A stretch of 64,000 bases of DNA, from assembly GCF_900323545.1 (NCBI RefSeq), contig NZ_OOHN01000008.1:1541144-1605143 (forward strand), in the 5' to 3' direction. This document shows positions 8,478 through 17,823 of this stretch, piece after piece (the stretch's first letter is position 1; every line of letters starts with the position of its first letter). Made by a program: the position numbers and the translations under genes. The notes beneath the pieces were generated by a model, which was not told the origin of the DNA, made no database searches, and saw only the letters and a list, made by a program, of their open reading frames with translations. The stretch is from Actinomyces sp. Marseille-P3109 (lineage in GTDB: Bacteria; Actinomycetota; Actinomycetes; Actinomycetales; Actinomycetaceae).

Positions 8478-8665
8478 GCGCATCCTCCTTGATTCCGGTC
8501 TGCCTGCGGCCCGGCACCGGTCCGGGTCCTCCTCAACCCATAGTGGTACAAGCGTACCAATTCATACTCGTTTCGTAACCCGGATTCAGACCTGCAATGT
8601 GGACGAGCAGCAGACGTCTGCCGACCTCACACCGGGCCGTGTCGAGGCCTCCGGCCGCCCCGTGA

Positions 8666-8671
8666 CAGAAT
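8666..8671 (+). promoter_or_regulatory. -10 element of a probable leaderless valS transcript
   Basis: CAGAAT followed by 7 nt and the ATG of valS; no Shine-Dalgarno sequence precedes the ATG. The same arrangement recurs ahead of several genes in the window. Confidence 0.45.
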
Positions 8672-8678
8672 CGGCCCC

Positions 8679-11501
8679 ATGTCTGAGACCCCCACGAGCC
8701 ACTCCGCTCCCCCGTCGTCATCCAGCCGTCTGCTGCCCTCCGAGCCCCACAGCCCGCGAGTGCCGGCCAAGGTGTCGACCGACGGCCTGGAGACCACCTG
8801 GGGCGAGCGCTGGGAGTCCGAGGGGACCTACGCCTTCGACCGCAGCGCCGAGCGCGCCGAGGTCTTCTCCATCGACACTCCGCCGCCGACGGTCTCCGGC
8901 TCCCTGCACGTGGGGCACGTCTTCTCCTACACGCACACCGACACCGTGGCCCGCTTCCAGCGCATGCGCGGCAAGGCGGTGTTCTACCCCATGGGCTGGG
9001 ACGACAATGGCCTGCCCACCGAGCGCCGCGTCCAGAACTACTTCGGGGTGCGCTGCGACCCCTCCCTGCCCTACGACCCGGACTTCACTCCCCCGCACAC
9101 CGGCGGGGAGGGCAAGTCGATCAAGGCCCGCGACCAGGTGCCGGTCTCGCGTCGCAACTTCGTCGAGCTGTGCGAGCGCCTCACGGTGGAGGACGAGAAG
9201 CAGTTCGAGGCCCTGTGGCGTCGCCTGGGCCTGAGTGTGGACTGGTCGCACACCTACCAGACCATTGGCGAGCGGGCCCGCAAGGTCGCCCAGACCGCCT
9301 TCCTGCACAACCTGGAGCGCGGGGAGGCCTACCAGGCCGCGGCGCCCGGGCTGTGGGACGTCACCTTCCAGACGGCGGTGGCTCAGGCCGAGCTGGAGTC
9401 TCGTGAGTACCCCGGCTTCTACCACCGCCTGGCCTTCCACATCGTCGATGAGGCCGCCGCGGCCAAGGCCGAGGCCGCCGGCGCCCCGGTGGAGAACGGC
9501 GTCGACGTGTGCATCGAGACCACCCGCCCCGAGCTGCTGCCCGCCTGTGTGGCCCTGGTGGCCCACCCCGACGACGAACGCTACCAGCCCCTGTTCGGCA
9601 CCACCGTGTCCTCCCCCGTCTTCGGCGTCGAGGTGCCGGTCCTGCCGCACCCGGCCGCGGAGAAGGACAAGGGCGCCGGCATCGCCATGTGCTGCACCTT
9701 CGGTGACACCACGGACATCGACTGGTGGCGCGACCTGCAGCTGCCGCTGCGAGCGATCCTGCGCAAGGACGGGCGCATTGAGACCGAGACCCCCGAGTGG
9801 ATCACCTCCCAGTCCGGCCGCGAGATGTACGAGGCCATGGCCGGCAAGACCACCTTCTCGGCCCGCGAGGCTCTTGTGGCCCGCCTGGCGCAGACCGGTG
9901 AGATGCGCGGCGAGCCCGTCAAGACGGTGCGTCAGACCAACTTCTTCGAGAAGGGCGACAAGCCCCTGGAGATCGTCACCTCCCGCCAGTGGTACATCCG
10001 CAACGGCGGCAAGGAATGGACGAACCCGGCCTCCGGCGCGGACCTGCGCGAGGAGCTGCTCGAGCGCGGCCGCCAGCTGGAGTTCCACCCCGACTTCATG
10101 CGCGTGCGCTACGAGAACTGGGTGCGCGGCCTCAACAACGACTGGCTGGTCTCGCGTCAGCGCTTCTTCGGCGTCCCCTTCCCGCTGTGGTACCAGGTCG
10201 GGGTCGACGGCGAGGTCGACTACGACGCGATCCTGACGCCGGCCGAGTCCGAGCTGCCCGTGGACCCCTCCTCCGACGTCCCAGCCGGCTACACCGAGGA
10301 CCAGCGCGGCGAGCCCGGTGGTTTCGTCGGCGAGCTCGACATCATGGACACCTGGGCCACTTCCTCCCTGTCGCCCCAGCTGGCCTCGGGCTGGCTGAGC
10401 GACGAGGACCTCTTCGGCCGGGTCTACCCGATGGACCTGCGCCCGCAGGGTCAGGACATCATCCGCACCTGGCTGTTCACCACGGTGGTGCGCGCGAACC
10501 TGGAGTTCGCGGCCCTGCCGTGGACGAATGCCGGCCTGTCGGGCTGGATCCTGGACTCCGACCACAAGAAGATGTCCAAGTCGAAGGGCAATGTCGTCAC
10601 CCCCATGGGCCTGCTGGAGCAGTACGGTTCCGACGCCGTGCGCTACTGGGCCAGCTCGGCCCGCCTGGGCCTGGACGCGGCCTTCGAGGAGACCCAGATC
10701 AAGATCGGCCGTCGTCTGGCCATCAAGGTCCTCAACGCCTCCAAGTTCGCCCTGTCCATGGGGATCCCCTGGGACGCCGATGAGGCCACTGTGGCCGCGG
10801 CCCCCGCCCCCTGCCTGGACGCCTCGGTGGTCAGCGAGCCGATCGACCGCGCGGTCCTGGCCGCGCTGGCCGACGTCGTCGACACCGCCACGGCGGCCTT
10901 CGAGGAGTTCGGTCACGCCCGGGCCCTGGAGGTCACCGAGTCCTTCTTCTGGACCTTCTGCGATGACTACATCGAGCTGGTCAAGGACCGAGCCAATGAC
11001 TTCGACGGTTCTCACGAGCCCGCCGGCGTCCGCTCGGCGCGGGCGACGCTGGCGATCGCGGTGGACACCTTCGTGCGTCTGCTTGCTCCCTTCCTGCCGT
11101 TTGCCACCGAGGAGGTGTGGAGCTGGTACCGCACCGGCTCGGTGCACCGGGCCGCCTGGCCGCAGTCCGCGGGTCTGCGTGAGGCCGCCGCCGGGGCCGA
11201 CGCCGAGCTGGTGGCCCGCGCGGGAGTCGCCCTGGCCGCACTGCGCAAGGTGAAGTCGGAGGCCAAGACGAGCCAGAAGACGCCGATCCTCTCGGTGGCG
11301 CTGGCCGTCGTCGCCGACCGGCCCGAGTACGCCGAGGCCATCGAGGCGGTGCGTGCGGACCTGACGGAGGCTGCCAAGGTGACCGGCCCCTTCACCGTGG
11401 AGCAGGCCACCCAGGCCGCGGACTCCGAGTCGGCCGACGGCGCCTCCCCGGTGACGGTGACCGCCGCCGAGCTCGGCGAGGCCCCGGCCAAGAAGAAGTG
11501 A
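8679..11501 (+). CDS. valS: Valine--tRNA ligase
   Basis: Charges tRNA-Val with valine. 940 aa class I synthetase: the HIGH-type motif is in PPPTVSGSLHVGHVFSYTHTD (residues ~69-90) and the KMSKS loop is in HKKMSKSKGNVVTP (~residue 630). Between them lies the editing (CP1) domain, and an anticodon-binding helical domain with WSWYRTGSVHRAAWP follows. The N-terminus has an unconserved Ser/Pro-rich stretch of about 30 residues. It is monocistronic and diverges from arc, with a strong hairpin terminator after it. Confidence 0.96.
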   Translation: MSETPTSHSAPPSSSSRLLPSEPHSPRVPAKVSTDGLETTWGERWESEGTYAFDRSAERAEVFSIDTPPPTVSGSLHVGHVFSYTHTDTVARFQRMRGKAVFYPMGWDDNGLPTERRVQNYFGVRCDPSLPYDPDFTPPHTGGEGKSIKARDQVPVSRRNFVELCERLTVEDEKQFEALWRRLGLSVDWSHTYQTIGERARKVAQTAFLHNLERGEAYQAAAPGLWDVTFQTAVAQAELESREYPGFYHRLAFHIVDEAAAAKAEAAGAPVENGVDVCIETTRPELLPACVALVAHPDDERYQPLFGTTVSSPVFGVEVPVLPHPAAEKDKGAGIAMCCTFGDTTDIDWWRDLQLPLRAILRKDGRIETETPEWITSQSGREMYEAMAGKTTFSAREALVARLAQTGEMRGEPVKTVRQTNFFEKGDKPLEIVTSRQWYIRNGGKEWTNPASGADLREELLERGRQLEFHPDFMRVRYENWVRGLNNDWLVSRQRFFGVPFPLWYQVGVDGEVDYDAILTPAESELPVDPSSDVPAGYTEDQRGEPGGFVGELDIMDTWATSSLSPQLASGWLSDEDLFGRVYPMDLRPQGQDIIRTWLFTTVVRANLEFAALPWTNAGLSGWILDSDHKKMSKSKGNVVTPMGLLEQYGSDAVRYWASSARLGLDAAFEETQIKIGRRLAIKVLNASKFALSMGIPWDADEATVAAAPAPCLDASVVSEPIDRAVLAALADVVDTATAAFEEFGHARALEVTESFFWTFCDDYIELVKDRANDFDGSHEPAGVRSARATLAIAVDTFVRLLAPFLPFATEEVWSWYRTGSVHRAAWPQSAGLREAAAGADAELVARAGVALAALRKVKSEAKTSQKTPILSVALAVVADRPEYAEAIEAVRADLTEAAKVTGPFTVEQATQAADSESADGASPVTVTAAELGEAPAKKK

Positions 11502-11527
11502 GCCGCGAGCACCCGGTCCTGTGACGA

Positions 11528-11563
11528 ACGGTGGCGCCGTCCCCCTCGGGGCGGCGCCACCGT
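11528..11563 (+). terminator. Terminator after valS
   Basis: Perfect 12-bp stem (ACGGTGGCGCCG / CGGCGCCACCGT, 12-nt loop) between the convergent valS and the membrane protein gene; probably bidirectional. Confidence 0.7.
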
Positions 11564-11570
11564 CGTCGTT

Positions 11571-12200
11571 CTAGGGCTTGCCGGGCAGGTTCACGCCTTC
11601 GGTTCTCTGCCGGAGGCTCAGCAGGATCCGGTACTCGATGAGGACGAAGACCACGGCGGCCAGCAGGGCCGCAAGCACGTCGATGCGGCTTTGAGTCACG
11701 CAGTCGCGGTTGAGGAAGGGGATGAGTCGGGAGTCGAGTGAGGTCAGGCGTTCCCCGAGGCAGTTCATCGCGTCCCCGTTGTGGTCCTGAATGCTGGCGT
11801 TGCCAACCGTGTAGCCCCAGACGACCCCGATCATCAGTGCGAAGGCGCCGCCGAAGGGAAGCCAGGCGAGGCAACGGGTCAGGTGGGCTCGATTCCGCCG
11901 GGACAGCACCACCGCGATGACGGCGATGGAGGCGAACACGATGCTCACCCCTGCCCCCGTGAGGTCGGCGCGGTGCTGGATGTCAACGGGAGGACTGGGG
12001 CGAGCCCGGTCGATCGCCTCGTCGCTGGCCACCGAGCAGTCTCGGGCAACGTCCCCGGTGAGGACGATGTCGGAGTCGAATCTGTTCCGCGGCGTCTCCT
12101 GGGTCCTGGGGACCAGGCACGGAACAACGGCGAGAGCTACCACGGTCAGGACCAGCAGGCCGATGAGAGCGTTGACCACGCGGGTTCTGCTCAGCGCCAT
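11571..12200 (-). CDS. Hypothetical membrane protein
   Basis: 209 aa, start ATG at 12200 with a strong GGAGGAG site. Four hydrophobic segments: residues ~9-30 (VNALIGLLVLTVVALAVVPC), ~80-100 (VSIVFASIAVIAVVLS), ~110-133 and ~172-195 (DVLAALLAAVVFVLIEYRIL). The loop after segment 1 and the loop after segment 3 each hold Cys residues (e.g. MNCLGE, NRDCVTQ), which may form extracytoplasmic disulfides. I do not recognise a family. It is monocistronic and convergent with valS. Confidence 0.7.
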   Translation of the reverse strand: MALSRTRVVNALIGLLVLTVVALAVVPCLVPRTQETPRNRFDSDIVLTGDVARDCSVASDEAIDRARPSPPVDIQHRADLTGAGVSIVFASIAVIAVVLSRRNRAHLTRCLAWLPFGGAFALMIGVVWGYTVGNASIQDHNGDAMNCLGERLTSLDSRLIPFLNRDCVTQSRIDVLAALLAAVVFVLIEYRILLSLRQRTEGVNLPGKP

Positions 12201-12340
12201 CCCTTCTCCTCCAACATCTCACGCTCATCGTCAAGTCTGGCACAGTAGGCGCTTTCTCAGATGGTGTTACCTCAACCGCTGCGACCTGTCGTTACCGAAC
12301 CCCGCTGTCCAGACGGTCGGACCTCCAGGCGGGGTCTTCT

Positions 12341-12346
12341 TACACT
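12341..12346 (+). promoter_or_regulatory. -10 element, leaderless GNAT gene
   Basis: TACACT, then 7 nt, then the ATG at 12354, with no ribosome site. Confidence 0.45.
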
Positions 12347-12353
12347 GGCCTCC

Positions 12354-12899
12354 ATGACGATCAACCTGAAGCCCCTGGAAGCCGCCGACCGCGAGTCCTT
12401 CATCGCCGACCTGCAGGAGGCTTTCGAGCACTTCGTGGGCGACGCACGAGGCTCATTCATCGACGAGTCCCTCTACGAGGATGGGACCGTCAACCCCGCT
12501 GCCCCTCCGATCCTTCCGCGAGAAGACATTGAAGAGTCGCTCAGCAGGTTCGAGGTCCAGGCTCTGCGCATCATCGAGGATGGCGCTCCAGTCGGCGGCG
12601 TTATCCTCACAGTGGAGGGAGATCGCGGAGAGGTCGAGATTATCGCGATCAATGCGAGCACGCACGGGCGCGGTGTCGGCACGCGCGCATGGACCGCCAT
12701 CGAGGAGGCATATCCCAACGTGCGGGAGTGGGAGCTGGGGACCCCTTACTTCGAGGTGCGCAACATCCACTTCTACGTCAACAAGTGCGGTTTTCATATC
12801 GTGGAGTTCTTCAACGAGCGCCATCCGGATCCCTCCGACCCCGACATGGACAAAGAGCGTTCCTTCCGTTTCGTCAAGCATGTGGAGCGCCCGAAGTAG
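12354..12899 (+). CDS. GNAT-family N-acetyltransferase
   Basis: 181 aa. The acetyl-CoA binding motif appears as HGRGVGTRAWTAIEEAYP (residues ~102-118), followed by the family's late strand and helix with NIHFYVNKCGFHIVEFFNERHPDP. Substrate unknown. The frame is open upstream to 12261, but the ATG at 12354 is preferred because the preceding residues are not domain-like and a -10 box sits 7 nt before it. Flanked by unrelated genes. Confidence 0.85.
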   Translation: MTINLKPLEAADRESFIADLQEAFEHFVGDARGSFIDESLYEDGTVNPAAPPILPREDIEESLSRFEVQALRIIEDGAPVGGVILTVEGDRGEVEIIAINASTHGRGVGTRAWTAIEEAYPNVREWELGTPYFEVRNIHFYVNKCGFHIVEFFNERHPDPSDPDMDKERSFRFVKHVERPK

Positions 12900-12928
12900 G
12901 GAGTAGGCAGACTCCATACCGGCTCCGG

Positions 12929-13942
12929 CTAATTCGAACAGCGCGCCGTCGAGCCGCGGTCGGCGAGGACGGCGGGCATGAGTCTGCGGTGCTGAGCCGG
13001 GTCCGGTTCTCCCCTGAGGCGGCTCAGGAGAAGTGAGCCCGCCTCAATCCCCATGGCCTCACGGTCCACACTGAGCTCGCTGAAGGCCTCCCCCTGGCGG
13101 CCGCTGTCCTGCGTGACCCCGAGGGTGAGCACGGACAGGTCCGCGGGAACGGACAGTCCGTGGGCTTGCGCCGCACAGGCCAGTCCCACCACGGCGGCGG
13201 GGTTGTTGGACAGGACGGCGCTGCACCCCTCAATGAGGCCGCCGGCCTCAACGATGTCGGCGCCGGCCAGCGCCGCCTCCGGCACCTGGCGCACCAGGAC
13301 ATCCACTCCCAGCTCCTGCGCGGCACGCAGGAGCTCATGGGCCTGGTCCTGACGGGCGTGAGCGTCGTCGGAGGCAGTCTCCCGCATGAGCGCGACGATG
13401 CGACGGTGCCCGAGCTCGGCCAGGTGCTCGACGCCGGCGTGTGCCATCTGAGCGAAGTCCGCGTCAATGCCGGGCACCCCACCGGCGCGATCGGAGGAGC
13501 CGATGAGGACGGCAGGGACCTTCTCCTCCAGCAGCATCGCCTCGCGCTCATCGCCGTCGGCCACGTCCATGAGCACCACCCCGCCCAGGGCGCCGGAGCG
13601 CACGAGCGAGCGCAGCTCGATCAGCGGCGCAGAGGAGGTCATGACCGGGATGACGACCTGGATTCCACTGGGAGCCAGGGCCCGGCGCACGCCGTCGACG
13701 TAGCCGAGATCATTGGCGTCGATGGTCGAGCGCTGACGCCGGAACAGGACCCCTACGGTGCGCAGCACCGGCGAGGCCAGTGAGCGGGCGGCGGTGTTGG
13801 GGTGGTAGTCGAGCTCGCGCACGGCCCGCATGACCCGCTCGCGGGTGCTCGAGCGCATCGAGCGCTGACCGGAGAGAACGTAGGTGACGGTCGAGGGCGA
13901 CACGCCTGCCGCCCTGGCCACGTCAGCGCGGGTCGCCGCCAT
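12929..13942 (-). CDS. LacI-family transcriptional regulator of the alpha-glucoside operon
   Basis: 337 aa from the ATG at 13942 (site TGGAGG ahead; a longer upstream frame would overlap more of the GH13 gene and add no homologous residues). The N-terminal helix-turn-helix TRADVARAAGVSPSTVTYVLSG is followed by the hinge helix around NTAARSLAS, then a periplasmic-binding-protein-like effector domain. It overlaps the end of the GH13 gene by 20 bases, so it is the last cistron of the transporter operon. It probably represses that operon and releases it on binding an alpha-glucoside; candidate operators lie upstream of the binding-protein gene (19219-19245). Confidence 0.88.
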   Translation of the reverse strand: MAATRADVARAAGVSPSTVTYVLSGQRSMRSSTRERVMRAVRELDYHPNTAARSLASPVLRTVGVLFRRQRSTIDANDLGYVDGVRRALAPSGIQVVIPVMTSSAPLIELRSLVRSGALGGVVLMDVADGDEREAMLLEEKVPAVLIGSSDRAGGVPGIDADFAQMAHAGVEHLAELGHRRIVALMRETASDDAHARQDQAHELLRAAQELGVDVLVRQVPEAALAGADIVEAGGLIEGCSAVLSNNPAAVVGLACAAQAHGLSVPADLSVLTLGVTQDSGRQGEAFSELSVDREAMGIEAGSLLLSRLRGEPDPAQHRRLMPAVLADRGSTARCSN

Positions 13943-15683
13943 CGGGTCCTCCAGTGGGCATCTCCAGCCAGCAGGCGCCGTTGGGCGGCAGGACGACGGC
14001 TCCCGTCCCACCCCGGTCGGCCGGGTACCAGGAGGTGATGAGAAGCTCGCAGGCTCCCTCGATCGTCACCGGATGCTCGGTGGTGTTGAGGGCGACCCCG
14101 GTGCGCCCGTTGCGCAGGAGCAGGACCCCGGGATCAGCCTGAAGCCACTCCACCGACCCGAGCCCGAGCCGGCGCTCACGGCGCAGGGCGATGGCCCGAC
14201 GGTACAGGGTGAGCGTGGAGCCCTCCCGCCCTTCCTGAGCCTCGGGAGAGTACTCGCCCCAGCCCTCGGGCTGGGGCAGCCAGGTGCGGCCGGTGGTGCT
14301 GTAGCCGTGCGAGGCCCCGCCCCGCGTCCAGGGCAGGGGGACGCGGCAACCGTCACGCCCTGGCACGACGTAGTTGGTGCGCTCCCACAAGGGGTCCTGG
14401 CGGGCCTCGTCCTCCATGGTGGTGTGCTCGGGCAGTCCCAACTCCTCGCCCTGGTAGAGGTAGGCGCTGCCGGGCAGCCCCAGCATGAACAGGGTCGCGG
14501 CGCGCGCCCGGGCCAGGCCGAGCTCGGCGTCGGGCTGGGGGTCCTTCGGTCCGATCCCGGGATCGGTGTCCATGTCGGCGGGGTAGGCCAGGCGGGAGGC
14601 GTGGCGTACGACGTCGTGGTTGGACAGCACCCAGGTGGCCGGAGCCCCGACGGCACCGTACTCGGCCAGGGAGACGTCGATGACGCGGCGCAGCTCAGCG
14701 GCGTCCCACCCGGCGACCAGGAAGGGGAAGTTGAAGGCCTGACTCATCTCGTCGGCGCGCACGTACAGGGCGGCATCCGCCTCGGTGGGCACCCAGGCCT
14801 CGGCAACCATGAGGATGTCCGTGCCGACCTCGTCCAGAACGCGGCGCCACTCGCGGTAGATGTCGTGAACCCCGGGCTGGTTGAAGGCGGGGCCGACGTC
14901 GGGCAGCTTCTCGCGGTCGGCCGCGCCGTCCTCACCCTGCGATGCGATGACGTTCCAGCGGTCCGGGCCGAGGTCGTCGTCGGGCAGTCCCTCGGCCTTG
15001 ACCAGTCCGTGGGCGACGTCGACGCGGAACCCGTCGACGCCGCGCTCCACCCAGAAGCGCAGGAAGGTGCGGAAGTGCTCGTGGACGTCCTCGTTGGACC
15101 AGTTGAAGTCGGGCTGCTCGGCGGCGAAGAGGTGGAGGTAGTACCAGTCTCGGTCCTCGCTGCGGCCGGTGAGCGGCTCGACCGGCTGCCAGGCGGGGCC
15201 GCCGAACAGCGAGCCCCAGTTGTTCGGGGCGCCGTCGTCGCGGTGGCGGAAGATGTAACGGTCGCGCTCGGAGGAATCGGGCGCCGCCTCCAGGGCGGCC
15301 CGGAACCACTCGTGCTGGTCGGAGGAGTGGTTGGGGACCATGTCGATGACCACGCGGATGCCGGCCTCGTGGAGGTCGGCGATGAGGGCATCGAGGTCCT
15401 CCAGGGACCCGTACTCGGGGGCCAGGTCGAAGTAGTCGGAGACGTCGTAGCCGGCGTCGACCTGGGGCGAGGGGTAGAACGGCGAGAGCCACACGGCATC
15501 GACGCCGAGCGCGGCCAAGTGGCCGACGTGCTCCCGGATCCCCCGGATGTCGCCGATTCCGTCGCCGTTGGCGTCGGCGAAGGAACGCGGGTAGATCTGG
15601 TAGATGACCGCATCGCGCCACCAGGCGTCAGTGTCTGCGCGTGGTGCGAGGCTCCGGGAGAGGCAGTCGTCGGTCGAGGTCAT
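13923..15683 (-). CDS. GH13 alpha-glucosidase (oligo-1,6-glucosidase type)
   Basis: Intracellular hydrolysis of alpha-glucosides delivered by the adjacent ABC importer. 586 aa, no signal peptide. Catalytic (beta/alpha)8 barrel motifs in order: AVIYQIYPRSFADANGDGIG (residues ~25-45), DMVPNHSS, GFRVDVAHGL with the nucleophile Asp (~215), VAEAW with the general acid Glu (~285) and SNHD (~340). A beta-sandwich C-terminal domain follows. The motifs fit the alpha-glucosidase / oligo-1,6-glucosidase / trehalose-hydrolase group; precise linkage specificity cannot be read from sequence alone. Confidence 0.9.
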   Translation of the reverse strand: MTSTDDCLSRSLAPRADTDAWWRDAVIYQIYPRSFADANGDGIGDIRGIREHVGHLAALGVDAVWLSPFYPSPQVDAGYDVSDYFDLAPEYGSLEDLDALIADLHEAGIRVVIDMVPNHSSDQHEWFRAALEAAPDSSERDRYIFRHRDDGAPNNWGSLFGGPAWQPVEPLTGRSEDRDWYYLHLFAAEQPDFNWSNEDVHEHFRTFLRFWVERGVDGFRVDVAHGLVKAEGLPDDDLGPDRWNVIASQGEDGAADREKLPDVGPAFNQPGVHDIYREWRRVLDEVGTDILMVAEAWVPTEADAALYVRADEMSQAFNFPFLVAGWDAAELRRVIDVSLAEYGAVGAPATWVLSNHDVVRHASRLAYPADMDTDPGIGPKDPQPDAELGLARARAATLFMLGLPGSAYLYQGEELGLPEHTTMEDEARQDPLWERTNYVVPGRDGCRVPLPWTRGGASHGYSTTGRTWLPQPEGWGEYSPEAQEGREGSTLTLYRRAIALRRERRLGLGSVEWLQADPGVLLLRNGRTGVALNTTEHPVTIEGACELLITSWYPADRGGTGAVVLPPNGACWLEMPTGGPDGGDPR

Positions 15684-15831
15684 GGTCAGATCCTGGTCGG
15701 GCCGCGGCGCTGCGGCGGGGTGAGGGCTAGGAACTCAGACGCCCCTGCGGGGCGGCTTGGTGCCGCCGCCCCGCAGAGAGACGCTGCAGCGTGCGAGCCC
15801 TAGAGCGGTTCGGGCTCAGGCAGCGTCGTCG

Positions 15832-16695
15832 TCATTGCTTGAGGCCACCGGCGGCCAGACCCGCCACGATCCGACGCTGGAAGAAGAGCACCATGAGGAC
15901 CAACGGCAGCGTCATGATGACGCCGGCGGCCATCTGGGACCCGAAGGGCGTGTTGAACTGGGAGTCCCCGGTGAACTTCGACAGCAGCACTGTGGCCGGC
16001 TGCATGGAGGGGTTGACGATCATCGTGACGGCCACGAGGAACTCGTTCCAGGCGCCGATGAAGATGATGATGGCGGTGGTGAAGATGCCCGGTGCGGCCA
16101 GCGGCAGGATGACCTTGCGGAAGGCCTGGCCGGGGGTGCATCCGTCGACCATGGCGGACTGCTCCAGCTCCTGGGGCATCTGCCTGAAGAAACTCGTCAG
16201 GTTCCACACGGCCAGCGGCAGTGAGAAGGACAGATCCGGGACGATCATCGCCTGGTAGGTGTCCGTCCAGCCCCAGGCGGCGAAGTTCTTCAGCAGAGGC
16301 ACGATGATGGCCACGAGCGGGAACATCGAGGTGGCGATGATGAGGAGCATCAGCACACCCTTGCCCCGGAAGTCGAGGCGCGCCAGGGCGTAGGCGGTAA
16401 AGGTCGCCACGGCCAGCGCCACGATCGTCACGACGATCGACACGACCAGGGAGTTGATCAGGCCATTGGCGAAGTCGTTCTTCGAGGAGAAGACCGCCTT
16501 GTAGTTCTCGAAGGAGACGTGCCGGGGCCACCAGCTGTTCTCGAAGATCTCCTTGTCAGGACGTAGGGAGGAGACCAGCATCCAGTAGAAGGGCGCCAGG
16601 CAGTAGATGACGATGAGGACGATACCGACGGTGGAGAAGACGCTTCCCCAGTCCCTCTTGGTCTTGTTGACCGGTACGGCGGTGGAGGTGCTCAT
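15832..16695 (-). CDS. Carbohydrate ABC transporter permease (MalG-like)
   Basis: Inner-membrane permease of a CUT1-type sugar importer, 287 aa. Six hydrophobic segments; the EAA loop with LEQSAMVDGCTPGQAFRKVILPLAAPG (residues ~180-205) contacts the ATPase. The start ATG overlaps the stop of the upstream permease (ATGA), with GGAG ahead of it. No ATPase gene belongs to this operon, so a shared MsmK/MalK-type ATPase encoded elsewhere is likely. Confidence 0.92.
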   Translation of the reverse strand: MSTSTAVPVNKTKRDWGSVFSTVGIVLIVIYCLAPFYWMLVSSLRPDKEIFENSWWPRHVSFENYKAVFSSKNDFANGLINSLVVSIVVTIVALAVATFTAYALARLDFRGKGVLMLLIIATSMFPLVAIIVPLLKNFAAWGWTDTYQAMIVPDLSFSLPLAVWNLTSFFRQMPQELEQSAMVDGCTPGQAFRKVILPLAAPGIFTTAIIIFIGAWNEFLVAVTMIVNPSMQPATVLLSKFTGDSQFNTPFGSQMAAGVIMTLPLVLMVLFFQRRIVAGLAAGGLKQ

Positions 16696-17729
16696 GCCTG
16701 CTGGCTCCTTTCAGTAGCCGTCTGGGAGACCGGGGCGGAGGAGCCGGAGCGCTTGAAGAAGGCGCTGACCGGCAGCTTGCGCTCGTTGCGCTTGCGTCGA
16801 GCCTCATCGTTGCCGCTGAGGTCGGTGTTGGTGATCTTGAGGAAGGCGATGGCAAAGACGAAGACGTAGAGGAACAGGATGAGGGCGTAGGCCGCGGCGC
16901 TGCCGAAGCGCGAGTTGGAGCTCTCGTCCTGAACGAGCATGGAGAGGGTCTCCACGCTGCCCTTCCGGGGGCCGATGAGGATGTAGGGCAGGTCGAACAT
17001 GCGCAGGGCGTCCAGGGCGCGGAAGACCACGGCCACCACGAGTGCGGGCTTGACCAACGGCAGGGTGATGGAGGTGAAGCGCTTCCAGGCGCTCGCCCCG
17101 TCGATCTTGGCCGCCTCGTAGACCTCATCGGGGATGAGCTGGAGCCCGGCCAGGGTGAGCAGCCCGATGTAGGGAGCCGTCTTCCACACGTCGGCGATGA
17201 TGATGGCCGTCTTGGCGCTCAGGTCCCCCGAGGCCCACATGATGTGCTGGCCCAGGATGGCGTTGGCAACGCCGTTCTGGTTGAAGATCCAGCCCCACAG
17301 GATGGCGGAGACGGCCGTGGGGATCGCCCAGGGCACGAGGATGGAGGCGCGTACAACGCCACGCCCCTTCATCGCCTTGTGCATGATGAGCGCCATGGCC
17401 ACGCCCAGGACGGTCTCCAGGACCACGGTGACCACGCCGAAGAGGGTCGTGTTGTAGAAGGCGACCCAGAACCGCTCGCCGGCGCTGGTGAAGATGTCGG
17501 TGTAGTTCTTCAGGCCCACGAAGGGCTCGGTGGTGGAGAAGAAGCCATCGTCCCCCAGCCGGGGCCGCCCGTAGAGCGACTGGTAGAGGGACTGGGCGAT
17601 GGGGATGAGGATGACGATGGTCAGCACCAGCACCGTTGGTGAGATGAGCAACCAGGCCAGACGGGCCTGCGCCTTGGAGCTCTTGGACTGGTGATTGACG
17701 ACTTGTTCGGAGTGCGTCGTTGTACTCAT
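16692..17729 (-). CDS. Carbohydrate ABC transporter permease (MalF-like)
   Basis: 345 aa partner permease. I chose the ATG at 17729 (MSTTTHSEQ) because AAAGGA lies 5 nt upstream; the frame is open for another 23 codons. TM1 is around residues 25-47 (LAWLLISPTVLVLTIVILIPIAQ). The EAA motif is in YEAAKIDGASAWKRFTSITLPL. A cytoplasmic C-terminal tail of about 45 charged residues follows the last segment (RRKRNERK). Confidence 0.92.
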   Translation of the reverse strand: MSTTTHSEQVVNHQSKSSKAQARLAWLLISPTVLVLTIVILIPIAQSLYQSLYGRPRLGDDGFFSTTEPFVGLKNYTDIFTSAGERFWVAFYNTTLFGVVTVVLETVLGVAMALIMHKAMKGRGVVRASILVPWAIPTAVSAILWGWIFNQNGVANAILGQHIMWASGDLSAKTAIIIADVWKTAPYIGLLTLAGLQLIPDEVYEAAKIDGASAWKRFTSITLPLVKPALVVAVVFRALDALRMFDLPYILIGPRKGSVETLSMLVQDESSNSRFGSAAAYALILFLYVFVFAIAFLKITNTDLSGNDEARRKRNERKLPVSAFFKRSGSSAPVSQTATERSQQA

Positions 17730-17823
17730 GGGTGTCCTTTGACCGTCCTTGTGACTGTCGTTGTTGACATGACCGGTGTGTCTCAGGGCTCTGCCCACGG
17801 CAGCAGCCGTTGTGCCGGAGGCC

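Noticed and set aside
6912..8492. Long plus-strand frame opposite arc
   Set aside because: A composition shadow of arc; it has no recognisable motifs.
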